From the NCBI RefSeq assembly GCF_025717515.1, contig NZ_JAJIRN010000003.1, forward strand, positions 186,001 through 250,000: DNA of 64,000 nt, read 5' to 3'. The stretch is from Roseateles oligotrophus (lineage in GTDB: Bacteria > Pseudomonadota > Gammaproteobacteria > Burkholderiales > Burkholderiaceae_C). A program made the position numbers and the translations under genes. This document shows positions 24,720 to 32,976 of the stretch, piece after piece; within the stretch, counting starts at the first letter, position 1, and every line of letters begins with the position of its first letter. The notes under the pieces were generated by a model. That model saw nothing but the letters and a program-made list of their open reading frames with translations, made no database searches and was not told where the DNA came from.

Positions 24720-26009
24720 ATGAAAAAAGGCTTTTCCACCATCATGTCAGCGCAGTTTTTCAGCTCGCTGGCTGATAACGCATTGCTGGTCGGCGCCATC
24801 GAGTTGCTCAGGAACACCGGCGCGCCCGCTTGGCAGGTCCCGGCTTTGGGGCCGATTTTTGCGCTCTTCTATGTGATCTTGGCACCTTTTGTGGGCGCTT
24901 TTGCCGACGCGGTACCCAAGGGCAAGGTGATGTTCTACGCCAATCTGATCAAGATTGTCGGTTGCCTGATGATGATGTTCGGCGCGCATCCGCTCTTGTC
25001 TTATGCCATCGTCGGCTTGGGCGCGGCGGCTTACTCGCCTGCCAAGTACGGCATCTTGACCGAGTTGCTGCCCCCTTCGCAGTTGGTCAAAGCGAATGGC
25101 TGGATCGAAGGCTTGACGATTGCCTCCATCATTCTGGGCATCTTGCTGGGCGGTCAACTGGTCGGTCCGCATTTGGCGCCGCTCTTGCTCGGCCTCGACT
25201 TGCCCTTCCTCGACACCGGCATTGACACCCCGCCCGAGGCCGCGATTGCGAGTCTGGTCTTGCTGTATCTGGTGGCAGCGATTTTCAATTTGGCGATTCC
25301 GCGTACCCAGACCGAGCTGCAGCCCTTGGCGCACAGCCCTTTTGCTCTGGTGCGCGACTTCGCCTCTTGCAACTCGCGCCTGTGGGCCGACAAGCTGGGC
25401 CAGATCTCGCTGGCCACCACGACCTTGTTCTGGGGCATCTCGGGCAATATGCGCATCATCGTGTTCCCCTGGGCGGCGGCGGCGCTGGGCTACAGCACCA
25501 CGCAGGCGTCCACCTTGGGCGGCGTCGTAGCGCTGGGTACGGCGGTCGGCGCGGTGGCGGCTTCGGTCTATATGCGTTTGGACAGGGCCACAAAAGTGAT
25601 CCCGCTGGGCATCATCCTGGGTCTGTTGGTGGTGGGTCTGAATGCGGTCACGAACATCTGGGTGGCGGTGCCATTCTTGATTCTGCTCGGTCTGGTCGGC
25701 GGCTTTCTGGTCGTGCCGATGAACGCCTTGCTGCAGCACCGTGGGCACAACCTGATGGGTGCGGGTCGTTCGATCGCGGTACAGAATTTCAATGAGCAGG
25801 CCTGCATCTTGGGGCTGGGCGCGCTCTATACCGGCATGACGAGGATAGGGCTCTCGGCCTTCATCGCCATTTCGATCTTCGGCCTGATCGTGGCCGGCAC
25901 GATGGCGCTGATCCGGCTCTGGCACCAGAGCAACTGCATCAATCACCGCGAAGAGGTCGAGCGCCTGATGGTGTTGGCGCGGTGCGATGAGTGCCACACC
26001 CCCTCCTAA
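24720..26009 (+). CDS. lplT: Lysophospholipid transporter LplT
   Basis: 429 residues, a 12-helix MFS protein with LplT features: the N-terminus KGFSTIMSAQFFSSLADNAL, PVFG-like FADAVPKGKVMFYAN, YSPAKYGILTELLPP and LVKANGWIEG. It flips lysophospholipids across the inner membrane for re-acylation. The acyltransferase partner often fused or adjacent (aas) is not in the window. I chose ATG 24720; upstream in-frame sequence lacks a membrane-protein character. The 3' end overlaps the convergent GNAT gene by 4 bases. Confidence 0.93.
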   Translation: MKKGFSTIMSAQFFSSLADNALLVGAIELLRNTGAPAWQVPALGPIFALFYVILAPFVGAFADAVPKGKVMFYANLIKIVGCLMMMFGAHPLLSYAIVGLGAAAYSPAKYGILTELLPPSQLVKANGWIEGLTIASIILGILLGGQLVGPHLAPLLLGLDLPFLDTGIDTPPEAAIASLVLLYLVAAIFNLAIPRTQTELQPLAHSPFALVRDFASCNSRLWADKLGQISLATTTLFWGISGNMRIIVFPWAAAALGYSTTQASTLGGVVALGTAVGAVAASVYMRLDRATKVIPLGIILGLLVVGLNAVTNIWVAVPFLILLGLVGGFLVVPMNALLQHRGHNLMGAGRSIAVQNFNEQACILGLGALYTGMTRIGLSAFIAISIFGLIVAGTMALIRLWHQSNCINHREEVERLMVLARCDECHTPS

Positions 26010-26617
26010 GCACCGAGCAGTTTCTCCATAAAGACGCCGAAGGGGTCGGCGCGGCGCCCATCAAAGGGGCCGCAACGCCTGAAGCCTCCGCGTTCGGCCA
26101 AGCGATGCAGCGCGTGTTGGCGCACATCCACCTGCAGCCGCAAGACCGGCCGGCCCAGCCTAAGCGCTTCGCCTTCCAGCTTGTTCAGCAAGAGTTGGCC
26201 CAGACCCTGGCCGCGCCGCGAGGGCGTCACCATCAAGCAGGCCAGCTCGGCGTAGTCCTCATGCAGCAGCAGCGCCCCGCAGGCGATGACCCGCATTTGG
26301 GCGTCGCGCACCACGGCCAAGCGCGAGCCCGCACGTCGTAGAGCGGCCTTGGCTTTGATGTGGGGCTTGGGGCGCAGCAAACGGTCTTGTTCTTGATCCA
26401 GCGCGCTCAGCAATACTTGTACTTCGGCCTGTGTTGACGCTTCGATCTGTACCGTGGGGCTTGGCGCGGGCCGGTTCGTCAGCGCATTGGTGGCGCGGGC
26501 AACCCAGATCTGACCGCGGCCGAAGTGCTGGCCGTGCAAGGCCTGCAGCGAGTCGATGAAGGGGTTTTGCAGGGGTAGTGCACCGAGCTGAAAGTTGGAT
26601 GCAGCAAGTCTTCTCAT
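26006..26617 (-). CDS. GNAT-family N-acetyltransferase
   Basis: 203 residues. The acetyl-CoA-binding core is clear: LAVVRDAQMRVIACGAL, then YAELACLMVTPSRRGQGLGQLLLNKLE (motif A, R-x2-G-x-G), and LRLQVDVRQHALHRLAERGGFRRCG. The first ~60 residues are an extra N-terminal segment. The C-terminal PFDGRRADPFGVFMEK is typical of the YjgM/PhnO-like acetyltransferases. The substrate is unknown. Divergent from the WYL regulator. Confidence 0.88.
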   Translation of the reverse strand: MRRLAASNFQLGALPLQNPFIDSLQALHGQHFGRGQIWVARATNALTNRPAPSPTVQIEASTQAEVQVLLSALDQEQDRLLRPKPHIKAKAALRRAGSRLAVVRDAQMRVIACGALLLHEDYAELACLMVTPSRRGQGLGQLLLNKLEGEALRLGRPVLRLQVDVRQHALHRLAERGGFRRCGPFDGRRADPFGVFMEKLLGA

Positions 26618-26719
26618 GGAAAGCTCCTAATCCTTGGGTGATGGTTTGACGCGAGGTCCACCGAAGGACTTACGCAAGTCGCGTGCCAGTGTTTTGCAGG
26701 CTGGCCCGACAATGCCGCC

Positions 26720-27406
26720 ATGCGCCGCGCCGACCGACTCTTTCAACTCGTTCACCTGATCCGGGGGCGTCGCCTGTCGACGGCCGACTTCCTGGCGACC
26801 CGCCTGGAGGTCTCGGTACGCACCGTCTATCGCGACATCGCCGCCTTGCAGGCGCAAGGCGTGCCGATCGACGGCGAGGCCGGGGTCGGCTACCGGATGC
26901 GCGCCGGCTTTGATTTGCCGCCGCTGATGTTCACCAAGCAAGAGGCGCAAGCGCTGGTCGCGGCCTTGCGGCTGGCGCAGGGTCAGTTGGACAGCGGCTT
27001 GGCGCCCCAGGCCGAAGAAGCCATGCTGAAGATTTTGGGAGTTATGCCGGCGCAAGCCAGGGCCGCCGCCGAGAGTTTGGCCTTGTACGCGCCGCTGACC
27101 GGACTGGATCAGGCCATGCGCGATCGTTTGGCCAAGCTGCGGGAGGCGACCGAGAGCCACCACAAATTGCGGCTCGATTATCTGGATCTGTCGGGCGCCG
27201 CCAGCGAACGCGTGGTGCGGCCGCTGGCTTGCTATTTCTGGGGGCCGAGCTGGACGCTGGCGGCCTGGTGCGAGAAGCGGGGCGGGTTCCGTAACTTCAG
27301 AGTTGATCGCATCCAGGGTTTGATGCTTTTGGAAGATCGCTTTCGAGACGAGGCCGGCAAGACCTTGGCCGATATGCGGCGGGCCGAGTCGGCACGCGAG
27401 GGTTGA
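26720..27406 (+). CDS. HTH-WYL (YafY-type) transcriptional regulator
   Basis: 228 residues. An N-terminal HTH_11 domain (RADRLFQLVHLIRGRR, FLATRLEVSVRTVYRDIAAL) is followed by a GEAGVGYRMR wing and a WYL-type domain (LRLDYLDLSG, RPLACYFWGPSWTLAAWCEKR, FRVDRIQGL). The WYL core reads YFWGPSWTLAAW, a conservative variant. WYL domains sense nucleic acid or nucleotide ligands. It is divergent from the acetyltransferase gene (102 bp), which it may control. Confidence 0.9.
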   Translation: MRRADRLFQLVHLIRGRRLSTADFLATRLEVSVRTVYRDIAALQAQGVPIDGEAGVGYRMRAGFDLPPLMFTKQEAQALVAALRLAQGQLDSGLAPQAEEAMLKILGVMPAQARAAAESLALYAPLTGLDQAMRDRLAKLREATESHHKLRLDYLDLSGAASERVVRPLACYFWGPSWTLAAWCEKRGGFRNFRVDRIQGLMLLEDRFRDEAGKTLADMRRAESAREG

Positions 27407-27490
27407 TCCAGCGCAAGTGCAGCGGCGCGGCCACGGCCACAATCTTCAGCAAGAGCTAAACCTAGCCTCACGCTTGCTGAAGGAGTTGCG

Positions 27491-27685
27491 ATGAGAGCCA
27501 ATGTGGGTACTGTCGACCGGGTCTTGCGCATTGCCGGTGGCTTGGCCTTGATGGCCTTGGCGGCCACAGGTACCGTCGGACTTTTGGGTTATGTGGGCAT
27601 CGTTCCGTTGCTGACCGGCGTGTTTCGTTTTTGCCCCGCCTATTCTTTGCTGGGCATGAACACATGCCCGCTGAAAGAACGGTGA
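27491..27685 (+). CDS. DUF2892 / YgaP-like small membrane protein
   Basis: 64 residues: MRANVGTVDRVLRIAGGLAL, two hydrophobic helices, and a C-terminal CPAYSLLGMNTC pair of cysteines. This is the inner-membrane DUF2892 domain seen alone or fused to rhodanese in YgaP. Its role is unclear, with a likely link to sulfur or thiol chemistry. AAGGAGTTGCG precedes the ATG. Confidence 0.9.
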   Translation: MRANVGTVDRVLRIAGGLALMALAATGTVGLLGYVGIVPLLTGVFRFCPAYSLLGMNTCPLKER

Positions 27686-27732
27686 ATTCGGTCTTTGCTA
27701 TGGTGGCGGCTGATCAACGGCCGACCTCCTCT

Positions 27733-28263
27733 ATGCGCAACTTCTCTGTCATTCTCGTTTTGTGGGCATGTCTTGGCTCGGCCCAAGCGACCGCGGAGCC
27801 GGCCGCCTTGCCGACGGTTGTGGCACTTGACCTGCAGCGTTATGCCGGCGCATGGTATGAGATTGCGCTGCTCCCGAACCGCTTCCAAAAGCAATGCGTG
27901 GCGGACACCCAGGCGCGTTATCGGCTGGATGGCGACCGGGTCGAGGTGATCAACCGCTGCCGCACCGCCAAGGGCGAGCTTGATCGCACGGCGGGTCACG
28001 CCAAGGTGGTGGAAGGCAGCGCGAACGCCAAACTCAAGGTGACGTTTTTTTGGCCCTTTTACGGCAATTACTGGGTGCTCGATTTGGACAAGGACTACAG
28101 CCAAGTCTTGATCGGTGAGCCCAGTCGCAAGTACGCCTGGATTTTGTCGCGCACGCCGCAGATGGATGAGACCGCCTTGCAAAAGCTGCTGGACCGGGCG
28201 GCCGAGCTAGGTTTCGAGCGTGCAGCGTTTCAACGCACGCCGCAGACGCAGCCGCTGGATTGA
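27733..28263 (+). CDS. Bacterial lipocalin (Blc-like)
   Basis: 176 residues with a Sec signal peptide (about 1-22, ending AQATA). The lipocalin motif is LDLQRYAGAWYEIALLPNRFQK; further blocks are INRCRTAKGELDRTAGHAKVV, FFWPFYGNYWVLDLDKDY and YAWILSRTP. It lacks the lipobox Cys of enterobacterial Blc, so it is periplasmic rather than outer-membrane anchored. It probably binds fatty acids or lysolipids. ATG 27733 is favoured over 27700 because it gives a clean signal peptide. Confidence 0.9.
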   Translation: MRNFSVILVLWACLGSAQATAEPAALPTVVALDLQRYAGAWYEIALLPNRFQKQCVADTQARYRLDGDRVEVINRCRTAKGELDRTAGHAKVVEGSANAKLKVTFFWPFYGNYWVLDLDKDYSQVLIGEPSRKYAWILSRTPQMDETALQKLLDRAAELGFERAAFQRTPQTQPLD

Positions 28264-28294
28264 AGCCCCTACCTTGACATCAGGAACATGCCCC

Positions 28295-28642
28295 ATGAGC
28301 AGCTTTGACCATATCGGCCTGACCAAAGACATCAACAGTAATTTGGCGCCATTGAGGAAGTCGCAGCCCGAGGCGCTGCAGGCCTTCGGTCAGCTAGCGG
28401 GCGCAGCCATGAAAGAAGGCGCGCTCAGCGGCAAGCAAAAGGAGCTGATCGCGCTGGCGATCGGCGTGACTCAGCATTGCTCCGGCTGTATTGGCTTTCA
28501 CGTCAAGGCCTTGCACAAGCTGCAATGCACGCGGGCCGAGTTGGACGAAATGCTGGCGGTCTGCGTCTATATGGGCGGCGGGCCGGCGCTGATGTATTGC
28601 GCCGAAGTCATCAAGGCCTGGGACGATATGGCGCCGACCTGA
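28295..28642 (+). CDS. Carboxymuconolactone decarboxylase / AhpD-like protein
   Basis: 115 residues, one CMD domain with the redox motif C62-S-G-C65 followed by His69 (QHCSGCIGFHVKAL), as in AhpD-like thiol peroxidases rather than true decarboxylases. Likely a small oligomeric disulfide reductase or alkylhydroperoxidase. An SD-like AGGAA stands about 11 bases upstream. It follows the lipocalin by 31 bp. Confidence 0.9.
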   Translation: MSSFDHIGLTKDINSNLAPLRKSQPEALQAFGQLAGAAMKEGALSGKQKELIALAIGVTQHCSGCIGFHVKALHKLQCTRAELDEMLAVCVYMGGGPALMYCAEVIKAWDDMAPT

Positions 28643-28648
28643 GGCGGC

Positions 28649-29770
28649 TCATGAGCGCGAGGCTTTGGGCAGCAGGCGAGCCAGCAATGGGCCCACGCGC
28701 AGGCGCGCCGAAGGGGCCTCCACCCAGCGATAGAAGGGTACGGCGGCCATATTGCTCAGGGCCAAGGCAAGCAAGGCCGCCAGCAAGGCCGACCAAGCGT
28801 GCTCGGCATCGCGGTGTTCAAACAAGCCATTGACCAGCAGGCAGATCGGAAAATGCACCAGGAACAAGGCGTAGGAATGGGTGCCCAGATGAGCCAGCAG
28901 CGGGGCGATCCGTCGGTCCGCCAGCAGGCATTGCTGGCTTTGATGACGCTGTTGCAACCAGGCCAAAACCCAGGCCGTCAACAAGGCCAAGGCGACTCGT
29001 TCGCGGAAGTCCAGCAGCAGCGCGATCAAAACGGCAGCGCTGATCAAATAGAGCCCCGCGCGCCGATAAGAAACCAGTCCCAGCCAATGCACCAATGCGC
29101 CGAGCCCATAGGCGCCAAAGTAGTAGGGCGCCCAAATGTCCAGGCTGGCATCGCGGTTGAAGGCGAACAGCGAGGCCAAGCTCAGCAGCAGCACCAGGGC
29201 GGGGCCCACGAAGCGGGCCTGCGAGCGGGCCAAAACAAAGCTCGAGTTGAGGCCGCGGGCCAAGCACAAGATCAGCAGCAAGAGGGCGAAGAGTTGGAAG
29301 TCGACCGCCACATACCAGGCGCCAACGGTCAGCGACTCATAGCCGAGTACGCCGTGCAAAAGAGTCGCATGGGCCAGCAACTGGGGTAGGCCGACCGACT
29401 CGGGCGCCAACTCGGGCAGCCAGGACGCGATCAAGGCCGAGCAGACCAAGGTCAGCAACACGGCGGCCATAAAAGGCAGGGTCAAACGCAGATAGCGCCG
29501 CCACAATTGTTCGGGCAAGCTGCCCTCGAACAGTTGCCCACGGGCCGAAAAGGCGCGTGCGCTCAAGAAACCGCCGACCACCAGGAACACCTGCACGGCC
29601 ATGCGGCCATAGTGATAAAGCGCCGCGATCAACTGTGGCGCCAGCGTTTGAATGGCGTCGGCGATCGGGCCGTAGGCGGACAAATGGTGCAGCACGATCA
29701 GCTGTGCCGCGAAGGCTTTCAGCGCGTCGATATGCAGCAGGCGGGAGGACTTGGGCTTGGTCAAACTCAT
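28649..29770 (-). CDS. Acyltransferase family 3 membrane protein
   Basis: 373 residues with about ten transmembrane helices. Marks of the Acyl_transf_3 family: HIDALKAFAAQLIVLHHL near the N-terminus (the conserved His), RMAVQVFLVVGGFLSA, RRYLRLTLPF and the C-terminal HSYALFLVHFPICLLVN. These enzymes O-acylate surface polysaccharides or other extracytoplasmic glycans. I chose ATG 29770 over an upstream start in the same frame. It converges with the AhpD-like gene across 6 bp. Confidence 0.9.
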   Translation of the reverse strand: MSLTKPKSSRLLHIDALKAFAAQLIVLHHLSAYGPIADAIQTLAPQLIAALYHYGRMAVQVFLVVGGFLSARAFSARGQLFEGSLPEQLWRRYLRLTLPFMAAVLLTLVCSALIASWLPELAPESVGLPQLLAHATLLHGVLGYESLTVGAWYVAVDFQLFALLLLILCLARGLNSSFVLARSQARFVGPALVLLLSLASLFAFNRDASLDIWAPYYFGAYGLGALVHWLGLVSYRRAGLYLISAAVLIALLLDFRERVALALLTAWVLAWLQQRHQSQQCLLADRRIAPLLAHLGTHSYALFLVHFPICLLVNGLFEHRDAEHAWSALLAALLALALSNMAAVPFYRWVEAPSARLRVGPLLARLLPKASRS

Positions 29771-29960
29771 GTATCGAGTACACCCAGCTCGCAGCAAAGG
29801 GCGCTTCTTGTTCTTCTGTCTTGTTATGTTTTGGCTGGGGCGGCTGTTCTTGCCGACTCGGTCGGCGGCCTTGGAACTGATCCAAGCTCAAGCCGCGAAG
29901 CGACGAAGCCGCTGCGCCAAACCCGCGATTGTAGGAGTTTGGGGCTATTTACGCCATCAC

Positions 29961-30896
29961 TTAATCCGGGGATGGGCTGTCAGCCAGTACTTCCCGAAGG
30001 AAGCGCAGCAGCGCACGCGCTGTTTCCGAGCCGGCCGGCATTGGCAAGGTCAGCGCTTGAATCCATTCGCCCTCCTGCACAGCAAGCCGCCAACCCGGCA
30101 AAAGGTCGACCAGCCCGGCATCGGGCGGCACACAAAAATCCGGGCTCAGCACCACCCCTTCGCCATGTCTTGCCATCATCAGCAAGGCGTCCAGATCATT
30201 GCCCCAGGCGCTGGCTTGCAGGCTCAACTCGACACGTTCGCCGCTTTCGCTGAGCCAAAAACCGGCGCTCGGCTCCTCATGTTGGCCGACCAGCAGGCAG
30301 GGCAATTCGGCCAAGGCTAGCGGGCCGGCCAGCGGCGCCCGACCGCTGGCGCCATAGGCGCGCACCGCGTAGCGCAGCAGTGGTTGCACCACCCAGTCCT
30401 CTGGCGGCCGGGCGGTGGCGCGAAAGGCGATATCCACCCCTTCGCGCAAGAGATCAACCTTGCGGTAGGTAAACATCAACTCGTAGCGCAACGCCGGATG
30501 CAGGGTCTGAAAGCGCGCCAGCAGCGGCGCCAGCACATGGACGCCAAACACCGGCGCGGCACTGATGCGCAGCGTGCCGCCCAGCATATCGCGCTCGCTG
30601 CGCAGCGCCAGCCGCGCGCCCTCGGCCGCCTCCAGCACCGTGCGGGCGCGAGCATGCAGGCGCCGACCGGCCTCGGTCAGGCTCAGGCTGCGGGTGCTGC
30701 GGGCGAACAAGGCCAGGCCAACCGCGGCCTCGATCGCCGCCACCCGCCGGCTTACCGCCGCCCGCGTCAGCCCCAACTCGCGGGCCGCACGCGCAAAGCT
30801 GCCGGCCTGAGCAATCCGGGCGAACAGCTCCAGCGCATTGGCGTCCAAGGCTTGGTCGGCGGCGGTGCGACGGCTGCGGGATATGGTGAGCTTCAT
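29961..30896 (-). CDS. LysR-family transcriptional regulator
   Basis: 311 residues. The HTH (ALELFARIAQAGSFARAARELGLTRAAVSRRVAAIE, split by helices; LFARSTRSLSLTEAG) and the effector domain (GTLRISAAPVFGVHVLAPLL) fit the CrgA/DmlR-like LTTR branch. ATG 30896 is preferred to TTG 30902. It diverges from the alpha/beta hydrolase gene across 101 bp; a CATTG-N15-CAATG inverted repeat at 30894-30918 overlaps the LysR start and may be an autoregulatory site. Confidence 0.93.
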   Translation of the reverse strand: MKLTISRSRRTAADQALDANALELFARIAQAGSFARAARELGLTRAAVSRRVAAIEAAVGLALFARSTRSLSLTEAGRRLHARARTVLEAAEGARLALRSERDMLGGTLRISAAPVFGVHVLAPLLARFQTLHPALRYELMFTYRKVDLLREGVDIAFRATARPPEDWVVQPLLRYAVRAYGASGRAPLAGPLALAELPCLLVGQHEEPSAGFWLSESGERVELSLQASAWGNDLDALLMMARHGEGVVLSPDFCVPPDAGLVDLLPGWRLAVQEGEWIQALTLPMPAGSETARALLRFLREVLADSPSPD

Positions 30897-30997
30897 TGTC
30901 AATATTTAATCACCAATGTGTGGCTTTGTCTTGGTCTAGTCACGTCAATGTTGCCAATTTAGACTGAGCCCAGATTTTTCCGCAGGAGTACAAGCTC

Positions 30998-31975
30998 ATG
31001 AATACCGACCAAAACCCTTCACAATCGCCAGCGCCCACACCATCGGCTGCACCGCGCGGGCCCCGGCCGCTGCAATTGCGCTGCGCCGATGGCCGCTTGC
31101 TGAATGCCTGCTGGTATGAGCCGGATGCAGCGGCCGGCCCGGTGCGTGCGGTGGCGGTCGTTAGCCCGGCGATGGCGGTGTCCAGTCCTTTCTACCGAGG
31201 TTTTGCCGAATGGCTGAGCGGGCGTGGCTACGCGGTGCTCAGCTATGACTACCGCGGCATCGGCGCCAATTTGCAAGGGCCGTTGCGCGGCGAAGGCGCT
31301 GGCCTGCGCGACTGGGCCAAGCTGGACATGGCCGCCGCGCTGCGTGCGGCCGACAAGCGCCGCCAGCTTGAGCGGCGTGAGCAGGGGCATGCGATCGGCT
31401 TGCTGGCCATCGGGCATTCCTTCGGCGGCAATGCGGTCGGCCTGGCGCCCGGCTTCGAGCAGGTCGACGCTTTGTTGGGCGTGGCGGCGCAGGCGGCCGA
31501 CTGGCGCTTTTGGTCGGGCCTGCAACGCGCCAAGGCGGCGATGTTCTTTCACGCCTTGCTGCCTGGCCTGAGTCATATGTTCGGTCATGCGCCGGGCTGG
31601 TTGCTGGGTGCGAGGGCCGAAGGCTTGCCGAAGTTGGCGGCCTTGGACTGGGCCCGCTGGGGCCGCCGCAAGGGTTATATGTTCACCGACCCTGCGCTGC
31701 AGGCCGAGCTGGGATTTCACCGCTTCACGGGCCCGGTGCATCTGTGGAACATCAGCGACGACACCTTGTTCGGCCCCGGCCCGGCGGTGGACCACCTCGG
31801 CAAGCAGTTCAGCAGCGCCAGCGTGGCTCGCCACACGCTTGATCCGCGCGCCCTGGGCCTGCGTGCGATCGGCCATTTCGGCATGTTCAGGCGCGATTTG
31901 GGCGAACGCATTTGGCCCTTGCTGCTGGCGCCGGTGGAGCAGGCGACGCCGGTGTTGCGTGCAAGATTGGCGTGA
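30998..31975 (+). CDS. COG4757-type alpha/beta hydrolase
   Basis: 325 residues, cytoplasmic. A Pro/Ser-rich N-terminus is followed by an alpha/beta core: VVSPAMAVSSPFYRGFAEWL, YDYRGIGAN, and a nucleophile elbow GHSFGGN. The late segment WNISDDTLFGP is consistent with the acid residue, and IGHFGMFRR with the histidine. This is the predicted-hydrolase group often found beside LysR or AraC regulators. The substrate is unknown. AGGAG lies about 10 bases before the ATG. Confidence 0.85.
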   Translation: MNTDQNPSQSPAPTPSAAPRGPRPLQLRCADGRLLNACWYEPDAAAGPVRAVAVVSPAMAVSSPFYRGFAEWLSGRGYAVLSYDYRGIGANLQGPLRGEGAGLRDWAKLDMAAALRAADKRRQLERREQGHAIGLLAIGHSFGGNAVGLAPGFEQVDALLGVAAQAADWRFWSGLQRAKAAMFFHALLPGLSHMFGHAPGWLLGARAEGLPKLAALDWARWGRRKGYMFTDPALQAELGFHRFTGPVHLWNISDDTLFGPGPAVDHLGKQFSSASVARHTLDPRALGLRAIGHFGMFRRDLGERIWPLLLAPVEQATPVLRARLA

Positions 31976-32065
31976 TCCGTCCGGAGACTCAAAGGCCAAG
32001 CTCGGCCGTACCAAGCTCGATGGCAAAATTCGCATCTCCCCGAGGCAAATAAAAGTAGGCCGGCC

Positions 32066-32968
32066 ATGGCAATCACTCCCAGTTCTTGGGACGATCTGCG
32101 TTTCTTTTTGCACATTGGCCGCGCCGGCTCGCTGACTGCGGCTGCCGGTAGTTTGGCGGTTAGCCATGCGACGGTGTTCCGGCGTCTGCAGCGTCTCGAG
32201 GATGAGGTCGGCGTGCGCTTGTTCGAGCGCTCAAGAGCCGGCTACACCTTGACCGCTGCGGGCGAGGAGTTGCTGCGGGTTGCCGCCGAGATGGAGCTGG
32301 ACCTGGCCTCGGCCACTCGCCGGCTCGGCAGTCGCGCCGCCTGGCCGGGCGGTGTGGTGCGTTTGACCACCACCGACACGCTGATGCATGCCGCGCTGGC
32401 GCCCATGCTCAGCGCCTATCAACGCGCAGCCGGTGTGCAACTGCTGATCAACACCTCGACCGTGCAGCAAGACATCCTGAAGGGCGAGGCCGATGTGGCG
32501 ATACGCGCCGGCGGCCGGCCCGCCGACCCGCTGGTGGCGCGGCGCTTGTGCCGTATCGAATCAACCGTCTATCGCTCGCGCAAGCTGGGCGGCGTGACGC
32601 CGGAGAACCTGGCCGACTTCTCCTGGATCGCCGGTGACGACACCTTTGCCCATCTGGACTCTTCCAAATGGCTGCGCCAACAAGGCCTGGACGCGCAGGC
32701 GGTCTTGCTCACCAACAGCCATGTCAATGTCTTGAAGCTGGTCATGGCCGGCGCGGGTTTGGCCGTCTTGCCTTGCTATCTAGGCGATCTGGAGCCGTCC
32801 ATCTGCCGCGTTATCCAAGCGCCACCGAAGATGTGGCGCAGCGATTTGTGGATGCTGACCCGTGTCGAGCTGCGTCAGGTGCCGCGCATCAAGCAATTGT
32901 TTGATGCGGTGTATGACGGCACGCGCGCGATGCTGCCGCTGTTTGAGGGGCAGGCGCCGATTGCTTGA
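32066..32968 (+). CDS. LysR-family transcriptional regulator
   Basis: 300 residues. The HTH is WDDLRFFLHIGRAGSLTAAA, then SHATVFRRLQRLEDEVGVRLFERSR, and the effector domain begins GGVVRLTTTDTLMHAALAPML, a variant of the DmlR/CrgA class. It sits alone, 90 bp after the hydrolase and converging with the secreted hypothetical gene. The target is not obvious. Confidence 0.92.
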   Translation: MAITPSSWDDLRFFLHIGRAGSLTAAAGSLAVSHATVFRRLQRLEDEVGVRLFERSRAGYTLTAAGEELLRVAAEMELDLASATRRLGSRAAWPGGVVRLTTTDTLMHAALAPMLSAYQRAAGVQLLINTSTVQQDILKGEADVAIRAGGRPADPLVARRLCRIESTVYRSRKLGGVTPENLADFSWIAGDDTFAHLDSSKWLRQQGLDAQAVLLTNSHVNVLKLVMAGAGLAVLPCYLGDLEPSICRVIQAPPKMWRSDLWMLTRVELRQVPRIKQLFDAVYDGTRAMLPLFEGQAPIA

Positions 32969-32976
32969 ACCAGCTT

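Noticed and set aside
24747-25997. 416-codon open frame antisense to lplT
   Set aside because: Arg/Gln/His-rich shadow of a clear transporter gene; no start signal or domain.
30894-30918. CATTG-N15-CAATG as a definite LysR operator
   Set aside because: Short arms overlapping the start codon and no clear T-N11-A core; kept only as a remark under the LysR gene.
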